A DNA stretch of 64,000 nucleotides, taken from positions 1-64,000 of the forward strand of contig LWTM01000068.1 in assembly GCA_002101205.1 (NCBI GenBank), read 5' to 3'. Below, piece by piece: positions 35,051-45,958 of the stretch (positions are counted from its first letter, which is position 1; each line of letters starts with the position of its first letter). The translations under genes and the position numbers were made by a program. A model generated the notes under the pieces. It did no database searches. It saw only the letters and a program-made list of their open reading frames with translations, and was not told where the DNA came from. This DNA is from Cycloclasticus sp. symbiont of Poecilosclerida sp. N. Its GTDB lineage: Bacteria > Pseudomonadota > Gammaproteobacteria > Methylococcales > Cycloclasticaceae.

Positions 35051-35220
35051 ACCGGGTGTCACACGTTGACGGTGAATAAAGCCATCTTCATCAACACCGG
35101 TATGAACAGAAAAACCATAGGTGGACTTTTTGTTGCCTCGACTATCATTCTTAACAGGCCAACCCGCGTCAGGGTCTTTTGTCGGCTTTCCATCTTTGCC
35201 ATTGCACGTGCTGAGGTCTC
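35051..35220 (-). mobile_element. Internally deleted IS5-type fragment with one terminus
   Basis: The end GAGACCTCAGCACGTGCA at 35220 inward equals the terminus at 34075. It joins directly to a transposase middle segment (TKDPDAGWPVKNDSRGNKKS, then TYGFSVHTGVDEDGFIHRQ) that contains a catalytic-Asp region of the IS5 family. The fragment ends at VTPG, where the YhcG gene starts. Thus only about 170 bp of the element remain. Confidence 0.7.
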
Positions 35221-35580
35221 TGATTATGATATGTTCCAAGATAAAAAACTTTGAATGAGAACAAAATCACCATAAATATGCTTTCAAATGTGTTTTATCA
35301 CGGGTATAAGTATTTTAGCGATGACAATAGACACATGTGCACTGTCAACACGTGTGCACCGCCGGCACTGACCGGCGGTGCTCCCTACGGTCGCCGCGCG
35401 CGCTGGCAGTGGCGGTAAGATTAAATATGAGAATAAAAAGCCATCTAAGATTGAGAAAAATCACGTGTGCTGACAGTACGCGTGCTGACAGTAAAAGTGG
35501 CGATTAGAGGAAGGGGTTTAATATGTTTTGTACTTACCCTTACAAGACTAGCACCACAGGCGGTACGCTTGTAGGTTTAA
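35221..35580. repeat. Non-coding patch with GC-rich hairpin and short repeats
   Basis: A perfect 10-bp stem GCACCGCCGG/CCGGCGGTGC (35356-35365 and 35372-35381) has a 6-base loop but no T run. Around it are repeated short motifs: CATGTGCAC and CGTGTGCAC in tandem, and GTGCTGACAGTA twice near 35467-35493. Similar words (CACTGTCAGC, CTAGCACGCC twice) lie at 34010-34060 beside the IS5 end. No gene is seen. The patch probably derives from mobile-element ends. Confidence 0.45.
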
Positions 35581-35961
35581 GTATATAATTCCCTTTTAAA
35601 TCAACCTGCGGGGCATTTAGAACCCGAAGAAAGCTCAGAGGACGCTGTTATTAGAGAAATACTGGAAGAGACAGGCTACCGCTTTACGCCAGATACGGTT
35701 ATTGGCTTTTTTTTGTGGCATAACGGCGATAACGAGACGACGTATTTCAGAGCGAACTTTTCAGGCTCGGTCTGCGACCAAACAATTGAAACTAACCTTG
35801 ACGCTGGCATTGTCCGTGCGTTCTGGATGACGTATGAGGGGATCCTTGCGGATAAACAACGTTTGAGAAGCCCCGCCATTTTAGACAGCATTGACGACTA
35901 TTTAGCGGGTAAATATTACCCATTAAATATAGTTAAGTGTTATATAAAGCAACCTCTATAA
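35581..35961 (+). pseudogene. nudJ: NudJ-type Nudix hydrolase, 5'-truncated
   Basis: The open frame begins after a TAA at 35578 and reads LNQPAGHLEPEESSEDAVIR-E-I-L-E-E-T-G-Y, a complete Nudix box (G-x5-E-x7-R-E-x-x-E-E-x-G). It continues to the normal C-terminus at 35961. The first 30 or so residues are missing, and no start codon precedes the box. NudJ hydrolyses nucleoside and HMP pyrophosphates. nudJ-mnmA-hflD-purB is the usual gammaproteobacterial order. Here nudJ still stands before mnmA and hflD is absent. Truncation adjoins mobile-element debris. Confidence 0.8.
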
Positions 35962-35987
35962 CCTTTTGTTTTAAAAGATATATTCAA

Positions 35988-37076
35988 GTGATTAATGGCA
36001 AAGTAATGATCGGCATGTCGGGCGGCGTTGATTCATCTGTTGCCGCCCTCGTGTCGCTTGAAAAAGGTTACGACGTGACGGGTTTATTCATGAAAAACTG
36101 GGATGAGGACGACGGCACGGAGTATTGCACCGCTAAGGAAGACTTAGACGACGCACAACAAGTCTGCGATAAGCTGGGCGTTGAGCTTAAAACCGTTAAT
36201 TTTGCCGCCGAGTATTGGGATAATGTGTTCGAAGATTTTCTAAAAGAATACGCGGCTGGGCGTACCCCGAACCCCGATATCCTATGCAATCGAGAAATTA
36301 AATTTAAAGCTTTTTTAGACTATGCGACGGGGCTCGGCGCACACTACATTGCTACTGGGCATTATACGCAGATAGTAGCCCAAGATAATAACCAACTCCA
36401 ACTCCTACGGGGTTTGGACGGTAATAAAGACCAAAGTTACTTTTTATACACGTTGGGGCAAGCTCAATTAAGCCGCGCCCTCTTCCCTATCGGTGATATG
36501 GAAAAACTCGCCGTACGCCAGATAGCGCAAAAAGCGGGGTTTTTGAACAGCCGTAAAAAAGACAGCACCGGCATTTGCTTCATTGGTGAACGAAAGTTTA
36601 AAGACTTTCTGCAACAGTACTTACCCACTCAACTAGGCGAGATGCAAACGTCTGAAGGTGAAATAGTCGGTGAACATCAAGGTTTGATGTATTACACCCT
36701 AGGGCAACGAAAAGGCTTAGGTATTGGTGGCGTTAAAACCGCAGGCGAAGCACCTTGGTACGTGGTTAAAAAGGATTTAGTTAACAATATATTGGTTGTC
36801 GCTCAAGGCCACGACCACGCCTTAATGCAAACCGATGCATTAAATGCCTCGCAACTTAGCTGGGTTAGCGGGCAAGCGCCATCATCTGACTTTCGTTGTA
36901 CCGCTAAAACTCGCTACCGCCAGCAAGATCAAGCCTGTCTCGTTAGCATAAATGATAAAGGCGATTGCCTGGTGCAATTTGACGAACAACAACGCGCCAT
37001 CACCCCGGGACAATCAGTCGTCTTTTATGATAACGAAATATGCCTGGGTGGCGGTATAATAGACTCGACATCTTAG
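35988..37076 (+). CDS. mnmA: tRNA-uridine 2-sulfurtransferase MnmA
   Basis: The 362-residue protein starts at the GTG at 35988 ([13 protein letters not shown]), since an earlier in-frame ATG at 35937 would add residues inside nudJ. The ATP pyrophosphatase PP-loop is GMSGGVDSS. The catalytic cysteines are in [12 protein letters not shown] near residue 101 and [12 protein letters not shown] near 198, and TGHYTQI near 125 is conserved. It thiolates U34 of tRNA-Lys, tRNA-Glu and tRNA-Gln using sulfur relayed from a cysteine desulfurase. purB follows 22 bp later. Confidence 0.96.
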   Translation: MINGKVMIGMSGGVDSSVAALVSLEKGYDVTGLFMKNWDEDDGTEYCTAKEDLDDAQQVCDKLGVELKTVNFAAEYWDNVFEDFLKEYAAGRTPNPDILCNREIKFKAFLDYATGLGAHYIATGHYTQIVAQDNNQLQLLRGLDGNKDQSYFLYTLGQAQLSRALFPIGDMEKLAVRQIAQKAGFLNSRKKDSTGICFIGERKFKDFLQQYLPTQLGEMQTSEGEIVGEHQGLMYYTLGQRKGLGIGGVKTAGEAPWYVVKKDLVNNILVVAQGHDHALMQTDALNASQLSWVSGQAPSSDFRCTAKTRYRQQDQACLVSINDKGDCLVQFDEQQRAITPGQSVVFYDNEICLGGGIIDSTS

Positions 37077-37080
37077 ATAA

Positions 37081-38478
<1,398 letters not shown>

Positions 38479-38664
38479 GGTAACGGGGCTTACGTGTTTC
38501 TCCACGCCTAGACACTAGAGAGACACAACATCAGCAAAATGCACGCAAGCCTCTAGTGTATACGCAACCGCTTAGATACTTGAACCGGGGCGAATAAACG
38601 CCACTAGAATACTTAACGCTCTGATGAACCGTCGTTTGTATGAAGTCTAGCTAAGTGATAAACG

Positions 38665-39636
38665 CTAGAATAATTTATTACCGCTCATTGACGATAGCTT
38701 AGCCGTAAATTCGGCCATAGCAACACCTATACTCTTTACTACTTTTTCAAAGAGAGGTTGCTCGACAGTAAAGTCCACAATATTTTCTTCGCCAATCTCA
38801 TTTTTTGCAACCGATTGCACATTACCAATGCCATCGGTTAGCCCCAGTTGAATACTTTCGACCCCCGCCCAAACAAGCCCGCTAAATAAATCAGGGTTGT
38901 CTTTTAAACGCTCGCCTCGGCCGGTTTTTACAGCCTCGATGAACTCTTGATGGACGTCATTCAGCATGCTTTCTATGTGCGCTTGCTCATACTGATTAGC
39001 ATCAGAAAAAGGGTCCAAAAAACCCTTATGCTCACCCGCCGTGTATAAACGGCGCTCGACACCTAGTTTTTTCATAGCCTCTGTAAAGCCAAAACCATTC
39101 ATCACAACGCCAATTGAACCAACAATGCTAGATTCATTAACAAAGATCTTATCAGCGGCTGAGGCAATAAAATAACCGCCAGAAGCACATAAATCTTCCA
39201 CGACCGCATGAATAGGAATATCGGGGTTTTCCTGCCTTATACCCTGAATAGCTTTATACACATAGCTAGATTGAACGGGGCTCCCGCCGGGTGAGTTTAC
39301 TCTAAGAATAACACCTTTAGTGTTTTTGTCTTTTATAGCCTCGTTCAGGCTTTTAATAATGTTTTCGGCGTCAGCCTCACCACCAGCCATAATCACGCCT
39401 TTAATATCAATAACGGCTGTGTGTGAGCCCTTTGGAACAACCGATATCCCAACTGTAGGCGACATGGCAAAAACGCTAATTAGAATGATGTAACTTAAAA
39501 ATAGAAGTTTAAAGAAAGTACCCCAACGTCTTGCTCTTCTTTGTTCAACAACAGATGCTAGCGCTACTTTTTCGAGCACAGAGCGCTCCCATTGCTGATC
39601 ATTTTGCACCACTTTACTTTTTCCAAACAATGCCAT
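38665..39636 (-). CDS. sppA: Signal peptide peptidase SppA, 36K type
   Basis: The 323-residue inner-membrane serine protease degrades cleaved signal peptides. One membrane helix lies about residues 43-63 (FFKLLFLSYIILISVFAM). VNSPGGSPVQSSYVYKAIQ near 110 and the catalytic Ser segment DLCASGGYFIASAADKIFV near 149 are present. The general-base Lys is expected in the following region (SIGVVMNGFGFTEAMKKLG). It follows the broken HAD gene by two bases and was probably cotranscribed from rluC. Confidence 0.93.
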   Translation of the reverse strand: MALFGKSKVVQNDQQWERSVLEKVALASVVEQRRARRWGTFFKLLFLSYIILISVFAMSPTVGISVVPKGSHTAVIDIKGVIMAGGEADAENIIKSLNEAIKDKNTKGVILRVNSPGGSPVQSSYVYKAIQGIRQENPDIPIHAVVEDLCASGGYFIASAADKIFVNESSIVGSIGVVMNGFGFTEAMKKLGVERRLYTAGEHKGFLDPFSDANQYEQAHIESMLNDVHQEFIEAVKTGRGERLKDNPDLFSGLVWAGVESIQLGLTDGIGNVQSVAKNEIGEENIVDFTVEQPLFEKVVKSIGVAMAEFTAKLSSMSGNKLF

Positions 39637-39638
39637 TA

Positions 39639-40278
39639 TTACCCCTCGATGAGTTCCATTAGTCTATTTATACACACTACAGGGGAATGTCGCTCAAGTT
39701 CTTTGCATAAATGAGTGCCCTTTGTGATGCCAACACTGTCGACACCCGCTTTGTTCGCATCATTGAGATCCCATGTTGAATCGCCAATCATTAGCGTTCT
39801 GCCTGCATCAATATGAGATGATTCGATAATATCAAAAAGCATACTCGGATTTGGTTTTGATGGCATCGTCTCCGTGCACCTTAAGTAATCAAACAATGAA
39901 CACACTTCGCTCCATTCGGCCCTCTGTCTAGACCGCTACGCCCTTTCCCTGTAGCTATGGCTAGCTTTTCGCCCATTTTTTTCAACCTTTCTAATACTTT
40001 AATAGCAGCTGAAAGAAAGTCATTCGTTGAGGTGCTTTTTATTAGGCACATCAACCTACACGAAGCGATCATCGTAGCTTTATCTTTCTTCGATATATTT
40101 GAAAAAAGCGTGAGTATTGCATTTGATAGGCTAAGTTCAACAATATCTTCGCAGCTTGTTCAGCCGGTTCAGTTATTTTTTGTTCCCTTGTAACGAATTG
40201 AACACAGCCGACAATCCAGTCTATAGAATCGGCGGGTGTCCCGTTCTAATCAAAAACGATCAAACCGTAGTTTCTCAT
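39639..40278 (-). pseudogene. HAD-family phosphatase, broken
   Basis: It starts at ATG 40278, overlapping the rluC stop (TGATG). MRNYGLIVFD is followed by a TAG exactly where Trp or Asp of the HAD motif I (F-D-x-D-G-T) should be, then NGTPADSIDWIVGCVQ. Later pieces read ERLKKMGEKLAIATGKGRSG-L-D-R (motif II) and, in a different frame, PSKPNPSMLFDII and RTLMIGDSTWDLNDANKAG (motifs III and IV) up to the TAA at 39639. At least one stop and two frameshifts are present. rluC-HAD-sppA is the conserved gammaproteobacterial order (phosphoglycolate-phosphatase-like), so this is a dead member of that trio. Confidence 0.85.
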
Positions 40279-41216
40279 CACAGTTGTTTAGCAAAGCCTT
40301 CTAACACCTCGTCTAAAGGCGCTTCAAAGCTTATTACTTTGTCGGTTAAAGGGTGTTTGAATTTCAGCTTGCTGGCGTGCAAAAAGAGTCGTTTCAAGCC
40401 CTGCTCACGGTATTTTTTATACTGCGCCGGACTTGAATAACGTTCATCACCCGCAATAGGATGCCCTAAATGTTTGGCATGTACGCGAATTTGATGTGTG
40501 CGGCCAGTTTCAGGTGATACCGATACCAATGTGGCATTTTTATAGCGCTTTATCTTCTCAAACAGCGTTTCTGACTTTTTCCCTTCTGGGTGCACGCGAA
40601 CCCGGTGTTCGCCATTGCCTAGCGTGCGTTTTTGTAAAGGCGCCTTAACGCTGATGGATTTTTGATGAATCGTGCCGCACAGCAAAGCAGTATATGTTTT
40701 TTTTATATTCCTGCTGCGCAGTAAATCTTGCAAGCCGTTGAGCATTTTTCTATTTTTTGCAATCAGCAAGCAGCCAGAAGTCGCCTTATCCAACCGATGA
40801 ACTAGCTCAAGGTAACGCTCTTGTTTACGCATGAAACGTAAAGTTTCTATAACCCCGTGGCTATTAGCCGTACCACCATGAACCGCTATACCTGACGGTT
40901 TATTCAATACCAGCAAATCATCGTCTTCAAAAAGAATGCGTTGCTCAAGACTTTGCATCATCCACTTTGCTGGCGCAATTTCATCTTTTTCAACCAGCGT
41001 TACCGGTGGGATTCTGACTAAATCGTTCAGCTTTAAACGGTAAACATTCTTTATACGGCCTTTATTGATGCGTACCTCACCACGGCGAATAATCTTATAA
41101 ATATGCCCTTTTGGCACACCTTTCAGTTGCGCCATCAAAAAGTTATCTACTCTTTGCCCCTCAGAGTTCTCATCTACTTCAATGTATCTGACTTGATCAT
41201 ACGACTGTGTTTTCAT
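40278..41216 (-). CDS. rluC: 23S rRNA pseudouridine synthase RluC
   Basis: The 312-residue product has an N-terminal S4 RNA-binding domain (GQRVDNFLMAQLKGVPKGHI, then GEVRINKGRIK). The RluA-type catalytic domain contains the active-site Asp in LVHRLDKATSGCLLIAKN near residue 143, plus VSPETGRTHQIRVHAKHLGH near 230. It isomerises U955, U2504 and U2580 (E. coli numbering) in 23S rRNA. Divergent from rne, as in many gammaproteobacteria. Confidence 0.95.
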   Translation of the reverse strand: MKTQSYDQVRYIEVDENSEGQRVDNFLMAQLKGVPKGHIYKIIRRGEVRINKGRIKNVYRLKLNDLVRIPPVTLVEKDEIAPAKWMMQSLEQRILFEDDDLLVLNKPSGIAVHGGTANSHGVIETLRFMRKQERYLELVHRLDKATSGCLLIAKNRKMLNGLQDLLRSRNIKKTYTALLCGTIHQKSISVKAPLQKRTLGNGEHRVRVHPEGKKSETLFEKIKRYKNATLVSVSPETGRTHQIRVHAKHLGHPIAGDERYSSPAQYKKYREQGLKRLFLHASKLKFKHPLTDKVISFEAPLDEVLEGFAKQL

Positions 41217-41704
41217 GGCTTTTTAACTTTAAAGGTTATCTTATTGATGTTGTTTAATTAACTTGCTATAGTTGGGGGGGTTTAATTGACTTTAAATAGG
41301 TTTATTAAACCTGTAGTAATCATAATAACGGTTGTCTATGAACAAGGCTATTCAAACGTTTATTTGCTACTGAAAAGTTTCGTTTAAGCGGCAAAGAAGA
41401 AATTCGCTTAAACCAGTATTACAGCGGAATATGGATGCATCGGTTTAAACCAGCATTCGAACGGGTTTTATTTGCTCAACCCATGATGAGCGATTTTTAA
41501 TTGCCCACTAACAACAGAATTTTAATGCAGACAGCAATAAACGCTTAAAAGGCCTATTACAAACCCTGTCTGACTTCGTGAGAAATTAATATTTTTAAAA
41601 TAGACAAAAGAATTTAAAGATAACGACTTAAGAAATGAATCAATTTTCAACATCTCACAAACTTATTATTTCTGTGCACAGTGCGGCATCAGGAAAACAG
41701 TACA
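41217..41704 (+). promoter_or_regulatory. Long rluC-rne divergent region and rne leader
   Basis: The 488 bases separate rluC from the rne start. In E. coli rne has a 361-nt leader whose hairpins let RNase E control its own mRNA, so a structured leader is expected here by analogy. I did not identify the specific hairpins. A start-less open stretch at about 41340-41500 (F-R-L-S-G-K-E-E-I-R-L-N-Q-Y-Y-S-G-I-W) reads like protein and may be a gene relic of unknown type. Confidence 0.4.
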
Positions 41705-44059
41705 ATGAAAAGAATGTTAATCAATGCAACTCACGCCGAAGAACTGAGAGTTGCACTCGTCGACGGACAAAAGCTATATGACCTTGATATTGAGGTCCCC
41801 GGCAGAGAACAGAAGAAATCAAATATCTACAAAGGGCTTATAACCCGCGTAGAACGTAGCTTAGAAGCCGTTTTTGTAGACTATGGTTCAGACCGCCATG
41901 GTTTCCTTCCGTTCAAAGAAATAACCGGCCAAGCCATTGGCCTAGATACCCATGACATCAAAGATAAAAACCTTATTAAAGAAGGTTTGGAAATTGTTGT
42001 GCAGGTTGAAAAAGAAGAGCGTGGAAACAAAGGCGCCGCACTCACTACACAAATTAGTCTGGCCGGCAGTTATTTAGTGCTTATGCCTGACAGTCCAAGT
42101 GCTGGTGGTATTTCTCGCCGTATAGACGGTGATAATAGAACGGCCTTGCGTGAGGTCCTTGATCAACTTGAAATCCCTGAAACAATAGGTCTCATCGTCC
42201 GTACCGCGGGTGTAGGAAAGTCAGTTGAAGAACTGCAATGGGACTTAAATTATCTAACCCAATTATGGGACGCTATTAGTCGTGCTTCAGAAGACCGAAA
42301 AGCACCCTACTTGATATTCCAAGAAAGTAACTTTGTTATTCGATCGATTCGTGATTATTTGCGCGCAGACATTGATGAAGTGCTTATCGATAGCGCTAGC
42401 TCTTATCATTTAGCCCACGACTTTATGCAGCAAATTATGCCGCAATATCTAGCGCGCGTTAAGTTGTATGAAGACAACGTCCCCTTGTTTACCCGTTATC
42501 AAATTGAAAGCCAAATTGAGACGGCTTATGGCAGAGAAGTCCCTCTTCCGTCGGGAGGCTCTATCGTTGTTGATCCAACAGAAGCATTAACGTCTATCGA
42601 CATTAACTCAGCTCGTGCAACTAAAGCCGCAGACTTTGAAACAACGGCCCTGAACATTAATTTAGAGGCTGCAGATGAAATTGCCAGGCAGCTTCGCATA
42701 CGCGACATGGGTGGCTTATTCGTTATTGATTTTATCGATATGGGCCCGAGCAAGAACCAACGCATGGTTGAAAATCGTATTAAAGAAGCCATGAAACACG
42801 ATAGAGCACGCATTCAACTTAGCCGAATATCTCGTTTTGGCTTATTGGAAATGTCTCGTCAACGTATACATTCATCCTTAACAGAATCTAGTTTACCTAC
42901 GTGCCCTCGCTGTCATGGCCAAGGGACTATTCGTAGTGTTGAGTCATTGTCTCTCTCTATTATTCGTATCCTAGAAGAAGAAGCAATGAAAGAGTATACG
43001 GCTCGCGTTGTTGTTCAAGTCCCAATCGATTGCGCAACATTCGTTTTAAACGAGAAACGCTCTGAAATTACGCAAATTGAAACAACTCACAAAGTTTCTA
43101 TCGTTATTGTTCCAAATAAACATTTAGAAACACCACATTACGAAATAGAACGCATTCGCACCGAAGAAGTAAAAGCTGACACATCTGCCAGCCATGAGCG
43201 TGCCCCCCAAGAAGACAAACGAGATGTGAAACCATATCAACGTGAGCCAATAACAGAACAAAAAGCGGCGGTACAAAACGTTATGCCAGCAACGCAACGC
43301 TCAAGCCACGCTGCCAAAGATGAGCTGAAACCTGACGGTTTTCTAAAGCGCATATTGAATAAAATTATTCCAGCGTCAAAGCCTGTTGCTGGAACGAAAA
43401 AACAAGCTCCTAAGCGAAATAGCAATAGGAAGCCTCAGCAAAGTCGCCAGCAACGGTCCAAAGGTGGTGAAGGCCAAAACAGAAATCGGGACAGAAACAG
43501 AAATCAACAAAATAGAAATAAAAACCAGCACGCCCGGCCAGATAACGCTCAGGATCAATCAAAAGCAAAAAATAATCAGAATAAAACTGAGAACAAGCCA
43601 AACGTAACTAATCAAACTGCTAAAACAGATGGCGATACAAGTGATAAGCCAAAAAGCTCACGTAGGCGTAGAAGGCCTCGTCGCTCGCCTGAAAACCAAG
43701 GCACTAATACAACTAACAATGAAAACAGTAACGCGCCTGCAGTAGAAGCGGTTAATAAAACGGTGCCAACCAATGAAAGCATGAAGCCTGCGCCGTCTGA
43801 AGAACCAATACAAAAAACGGCACCCGCGCAGTTACAAACAATGGATGTAGCGCAACAAGAAAAACCAGCCGTTGAAAAGCAGAGCGTCCCTGAAAAAGAA
43901 CCCGCTGCTGAGAAGTCAAGCGTGCGCCAGCCTCGCAGAAGAAGACGTAATTCTGAAGCGATAAGAAAAACAGAAACCACGCCAACGGCTCCAACACCAG
44001 AGGCAAAAAGCAAGCCTGTCCAGGAAAAAGAACCCGCCCCGCCGCCAGAAGAGGAATAA
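41705..44059 (+). CDS. rne: Ribonuclease E
   Basis: The 784-residue product starts at [20 protein letters not shown]; eight extra codons upstream are possible but not family-like. The S1 domain lies about residues 35-120. The 5' sensor/RNase H region and DNase I-like catalytic part carry [19 protein letters not shown] near 290 (catalytic Asp) and [14 protein letters not shown] near 337. The Zn-link CPRCHGQG is near 397. After residue about 500 the protein is disordered and rich in Arg, Asn, Gln, Pro and Lys, as in the degradosome scaffold half. It has basic stretches ([18 protein letters not shown]) that likely bind RNA. It initiates mRNA decay and matures rRNA and tRNA at the inner membrane. 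Confidence 0.96.
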   Translation: MKRMLINATHAEELRVALVDGQKLYDLDIEVPGREQKKSNIYKGLITRVERSLEAVFVDYGSDRHGFLPFKEITGQAIGLDTHDIKDKNLIKEGLEIVVQVEKEERGNKGAALTTQISLAGSYLVLMPDSPSAGGISRRIDGDNRTALREVLDQLEIPETIGLIVRTAGVGKSVEELQWDLNYLTQLWDAISRASEDRKAPYLIFQESNFVIRSIRDYLRADIDEVLIDSASSYHLAHDFMQQIMPQYLARVKLYEDNVPLFTRYQIESQIETAYGREVPLPSGGSIVVDPTEALTSIDINSARATKAADFETTALNINLEAADEIARQLRIRDMGGLFVIDFIDMGPSKNQRMVENRIKEAMKHDRARIQLSRISRFGLLEMSRQRIHSSLTESSLPTCPRCHGQGTIRSVESLSLSIIRILEEEAMKEYTARVVVQVPIDCATFVLNEKRSEITQIETTHKVSIVIVPNKHLETPHYEIERIRTEEVKADTSASHERAPQEDKRDVKPYQREPITEQKAAVQNVMPATQRSSHAAKDELKPDGFLKRILNKIIPASKPVAGTKKQAPKRNSNRKPQQSRQQRSKGGEGQNRNRDRNRNQQNRNKNQHARPDNAQDQSKAKNNQNKTENKPNVTNQTAKTDGDTSDKPKSSRRRRRPRRSPENQGTNTTNNENSNAPAVEAVNKTVPTNESMKPAPSEEPIQKTAPAQLQTMDVAQQEKPAVEKQSVPEKEPAAEKSSVRQPRRRRRNSEAIRKTETTPTAPTPEAKSKPVQEKEPAPPPEEE

Positions 44060-44079
44060 GTTTAAAGTAATGATAAAGA

Positions 44080-44107
44080 AGCCCTAGTGATTACTAGGGC
44101 TTTTTTT
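44080..44107 (+). terminator. Intrinsic terminator after rne
   Basis: AGCCCTAGT-GATT-ACTAGGGCT forms a perfect 9-bp stem with a 4-base loop, followed by seven Ts, 20 bp past the rne stop. Confidence 0.92.
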
Positions 44108-44123
44108 CAACTATTATAAATTA

Positions 44124-44304
44124 GAGACCTCAGCAGAACGATTGCACTAGACAATACGGCGTCGCTTACGGCGCCTATTTGTTGGTAAAAATCGGCTCAA
44201 AATGCTTATTGACACCCGTAAACTGCGCTTTTCCCAATTTTGCCTCGCCTAAAACGTCTGCTTTTGGTGTCTTGCCTGCGCTCGCTACGTTATGCAGACG
44301 TCTC
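44124..44304. repeat. MITE-like element with IS5-type terminal inverted repeats
   Basis: The left end GAGACCTCAGCAGAACG and the inverse of the right end, GAGACGTCTGCATAACG, match at 14 of 17 positions. The 181-bp inside has no coding frame. In inverse orientation its inner part aligns with the copy between trxB and ald (2717-2845). The ends resemble the termini of the broken IS5-type elements at 34.07 and 35.22 kb. Flanks are AAATTA and AATTAA, so a short target duplication is possible but not certain. Confidence 0.7.
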
Positions 44305-44353
44305 AATTAATCCAACAAGCGTACAATTTAGAAAGGCCTTTGCAACGTGACCG

Positions 44354-45202
44354 TTAACTCGAGTAATCAGTAATCGTGTGTTTTTGAACACCGAGCCCAT
44401 CCACCTCAGCCACCACTTCGTCGCCTTCGTTAAGAAATTGAGGTGGATTAAATCCCATACCTACGCCTTCAGGTGTGCCCGTAAAAATTAAATCACCCGG
44501 CTGCAAACTCATAAATTCATTAATATAGCTGACCAGCTTTTTAACGGAATGAACCATTGCGTTCGTATTGCTCGATTGTTTTCGCTCACCATTAACCTCT
44601 AAGTGAAGATTGCATGATGCGTACTGCTTAAACTCATCTAACGTCACAAAATACGGCCCGATAGGGGCAAACGTATCAGCGCTTTTCCCCTTTAACCACT
44701 GTCCGCTACGGTTTTTCTGAAAATGGCGTTCTGAGACGTCAATACCCGTACAAAAACCCGCTACGTGTGCTTCCACCTCAGCCTCGGTAATATATTTAGA
44801 CTCTTTACCAATAATAACGACTAACTCAACCTCCCAATCAACCTGCGTAGCACCCTTTGGTCGTTCTATACGGTCAAACGGACCGTTCAACGAACTAGTT
44901 GCTTTGCTAAAAAAGACGGGCTCATCTCGCGCTTTAGAACCCGTTTCTTTAATGTGCTCGGCGTAATTAAGACCAACGGCAATGATTTTGCCAGGCCTTA
45001 ATAGCGGCGCACCAATTCGTTCTGAGCGATCAATAATAGCTAACTTGGTAACATCAATGCTTTCTAATTGATTTAGGCCGCCGTTCGCCAAAAATGAAGA
45101 TGAAATAACCTCGCAAACACCATCTAAAGAACGAAATTTTTCATTAGCATCAAGTATCCCCGGTTTTTCTTGTCCTTTCGCGCCATAGTTAAACAAACGC
45201 AT
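44354..45202 (-). CDS. Fumarylacetoacetate hydrolase-family protein
   Basis: The 282-residue product shows KIIAVGLNYAEHIKETG near residue 72, DWEVELVVIIGKESKYI near 122 with the metal-binding Glu pair, GIDVSERHFQK near 153, and LQPGDLIFTGTPEGVGMG near 233. These define FAH-type C-C bond hydrolases and decarboxylases (ureidoglycolate lyase-like, 2-oxo-hepta-diene-dioate isomerase-like, acylpyruvate or oxaloacetate types). The substrate cannot be told from sequence, though an aromatic-degradation role would suit a hydrocarbon user. No partner genes lie beside it. Confidence 0.88.
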   Translation of the reverse strand: MRLFNYGAKGQEKPGILDANEKFRSLDGVCEVISSSFLANGGLNQLESIDVTKLAIIDRSERIGAPLLRPGKIIAVGLNYAEHIKETGSKARDEPVFFSKATSSLNGPFDRIERPKGATQVDWEVELVVIIGKESKYITEAEVEAHVAGFCTGIDVSERHFQKNRSGQWLKGKSADTFAPIGPYFVTLDEFKQYASCNLHLEVNGERKQSSNTNAMVHSVKKLVSYINEFMSLQPGDLIFTGTPEGVGMGFNPPQFLNEGDEVVAEVDGLGVQKHTITDYSS

Positions 45203-45405
45203 AAAGCTAACCCCTCATTATGTAATAAGGGTTAGCTTACTTTATTTAACACTAGCAAAAATAATATAAAGTGTGAACAGTAAACGGGGGTGACACCTAA
45301 CATATCAAATATGGTGGTAGGCGCCGTTTAAAAAAACACTTAAAATTTTAAATTTCCGCTCGTTTTACATTCCATCATAGGTTAAAATTCGTGCTCAATT
45401 TGATG

Positions 45406-45493
45406 GCCTGGGTGGTGAAATTGGTAGACACACGGGACTTAAAATCCCGCGACTTTAACGGTCGTGCCGGTTCGATTCCGGCCCTAGGCACCA
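45406..45493 (+). tRNA. tRNA-Leu (UAA anticodon)
   Basis: GCCTGGGTGGTGAAATTGGT opens a class II tRNA. The acceptor stem GCCTGGG pairs with CCTAGGC, the anticodon loop reads ACTTAAAAT between GGG and CCC (anticodon TAA), a long variable arm GCGACTTTAACGGTCGT follows, then T arm GCCGGTTCGATTCCGGC, and CCA is encoded at 45491-45493. Its 3' end is repeated at 47329 and 48607. No terminator follows this intact copy directly. Confidence 0.96.
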
Positions 45494-45630
45494 TCATAAT
45501 TCTTTGAAACATAAGGTTTTTGTTTCTTTAAATGTCATTAAAACTGACTTAAGCCTGATAAAGTTAAAATCACACCTGTATCACCTTACGTGGAATTCGC
45601 TCTTGAACGCTTCCATTAAAGGAGCGCAAG

Positions 45631-45816
45631 ATGAGCATTTCAATTATTCATAGTCTTGATGACACAGAAGCCTTATTGGAATGGTCTGAAATAGAAACAT
45701 TACTCGCCTTGTTCTATGACTCTAACGCAGGCCGTCCAAGTTATCCTTTACTGGCGCTATTTCGAAACTCGTTGCTCGGCGTAAGGATGAATCCTCACCT
45801 ACAGGGCGGGGTCTAA
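45631..45816 (+). pseudogene. IS5-type transposase, N-terminal fragment
   Basis: IIHSLDDTEALLEWSEIETL, then F-Y-D-S-N-A-G-R-P-S-Y-P-L-L-A-L-F-R-N matches the N-terminal part of the transposase at 33978 almost residue for residue. It then diverges at G-V-R-M-N and stops. It has no termini. It is a scrap lying between tRNA-Leu and the FadL-type gene. Confidence 0.75.
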
Positions 45817-45869
45817 GCCCAAAATAATTATTTGTTGCTTTTTTGCCACAAAGTGTTAACATTCTCGCA

Positions 45870-45886
45870 CTAATTTTATAAATTAG
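45870..45886. promoter_or_regulatory. Inverted repeat upstream of the FadL-type gene
   Basis: CTAATTT-TAT-AAATTAG is a perfect 7-3-7 inverted repeat 73 bp upstream of the start at 45959. It is a plausible operator or AT-rich promoter element. Confidence 0.35.
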
Positions 45887-45958
45887 TATCTTTAATTAAA
45901 GTTAATGGAAGGATTAGCGTCCATCCGCAAAATAAACCACTATAAAGGGGATAACCTT

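Noticed and set aside
35713-35961. An 82-codon gene starting inside the Nudix region
   Set aside because: It is only the downstream part of the truncated nudJ; the Nudix box lies before this Met in the same frame.
41340-41500. Protein-like open stretch in the rne leader
   Set aside because: No start codon in frame, an upstream stop, and no family recognised. Kept only as a remark in the leader entry.
43386-44013. Open frames on both strands in the 3' half of rne
   Set aside because: They arise from the repetitive, Arg/Asn/Gln-rich scaffold region of RNase E and show no family features.
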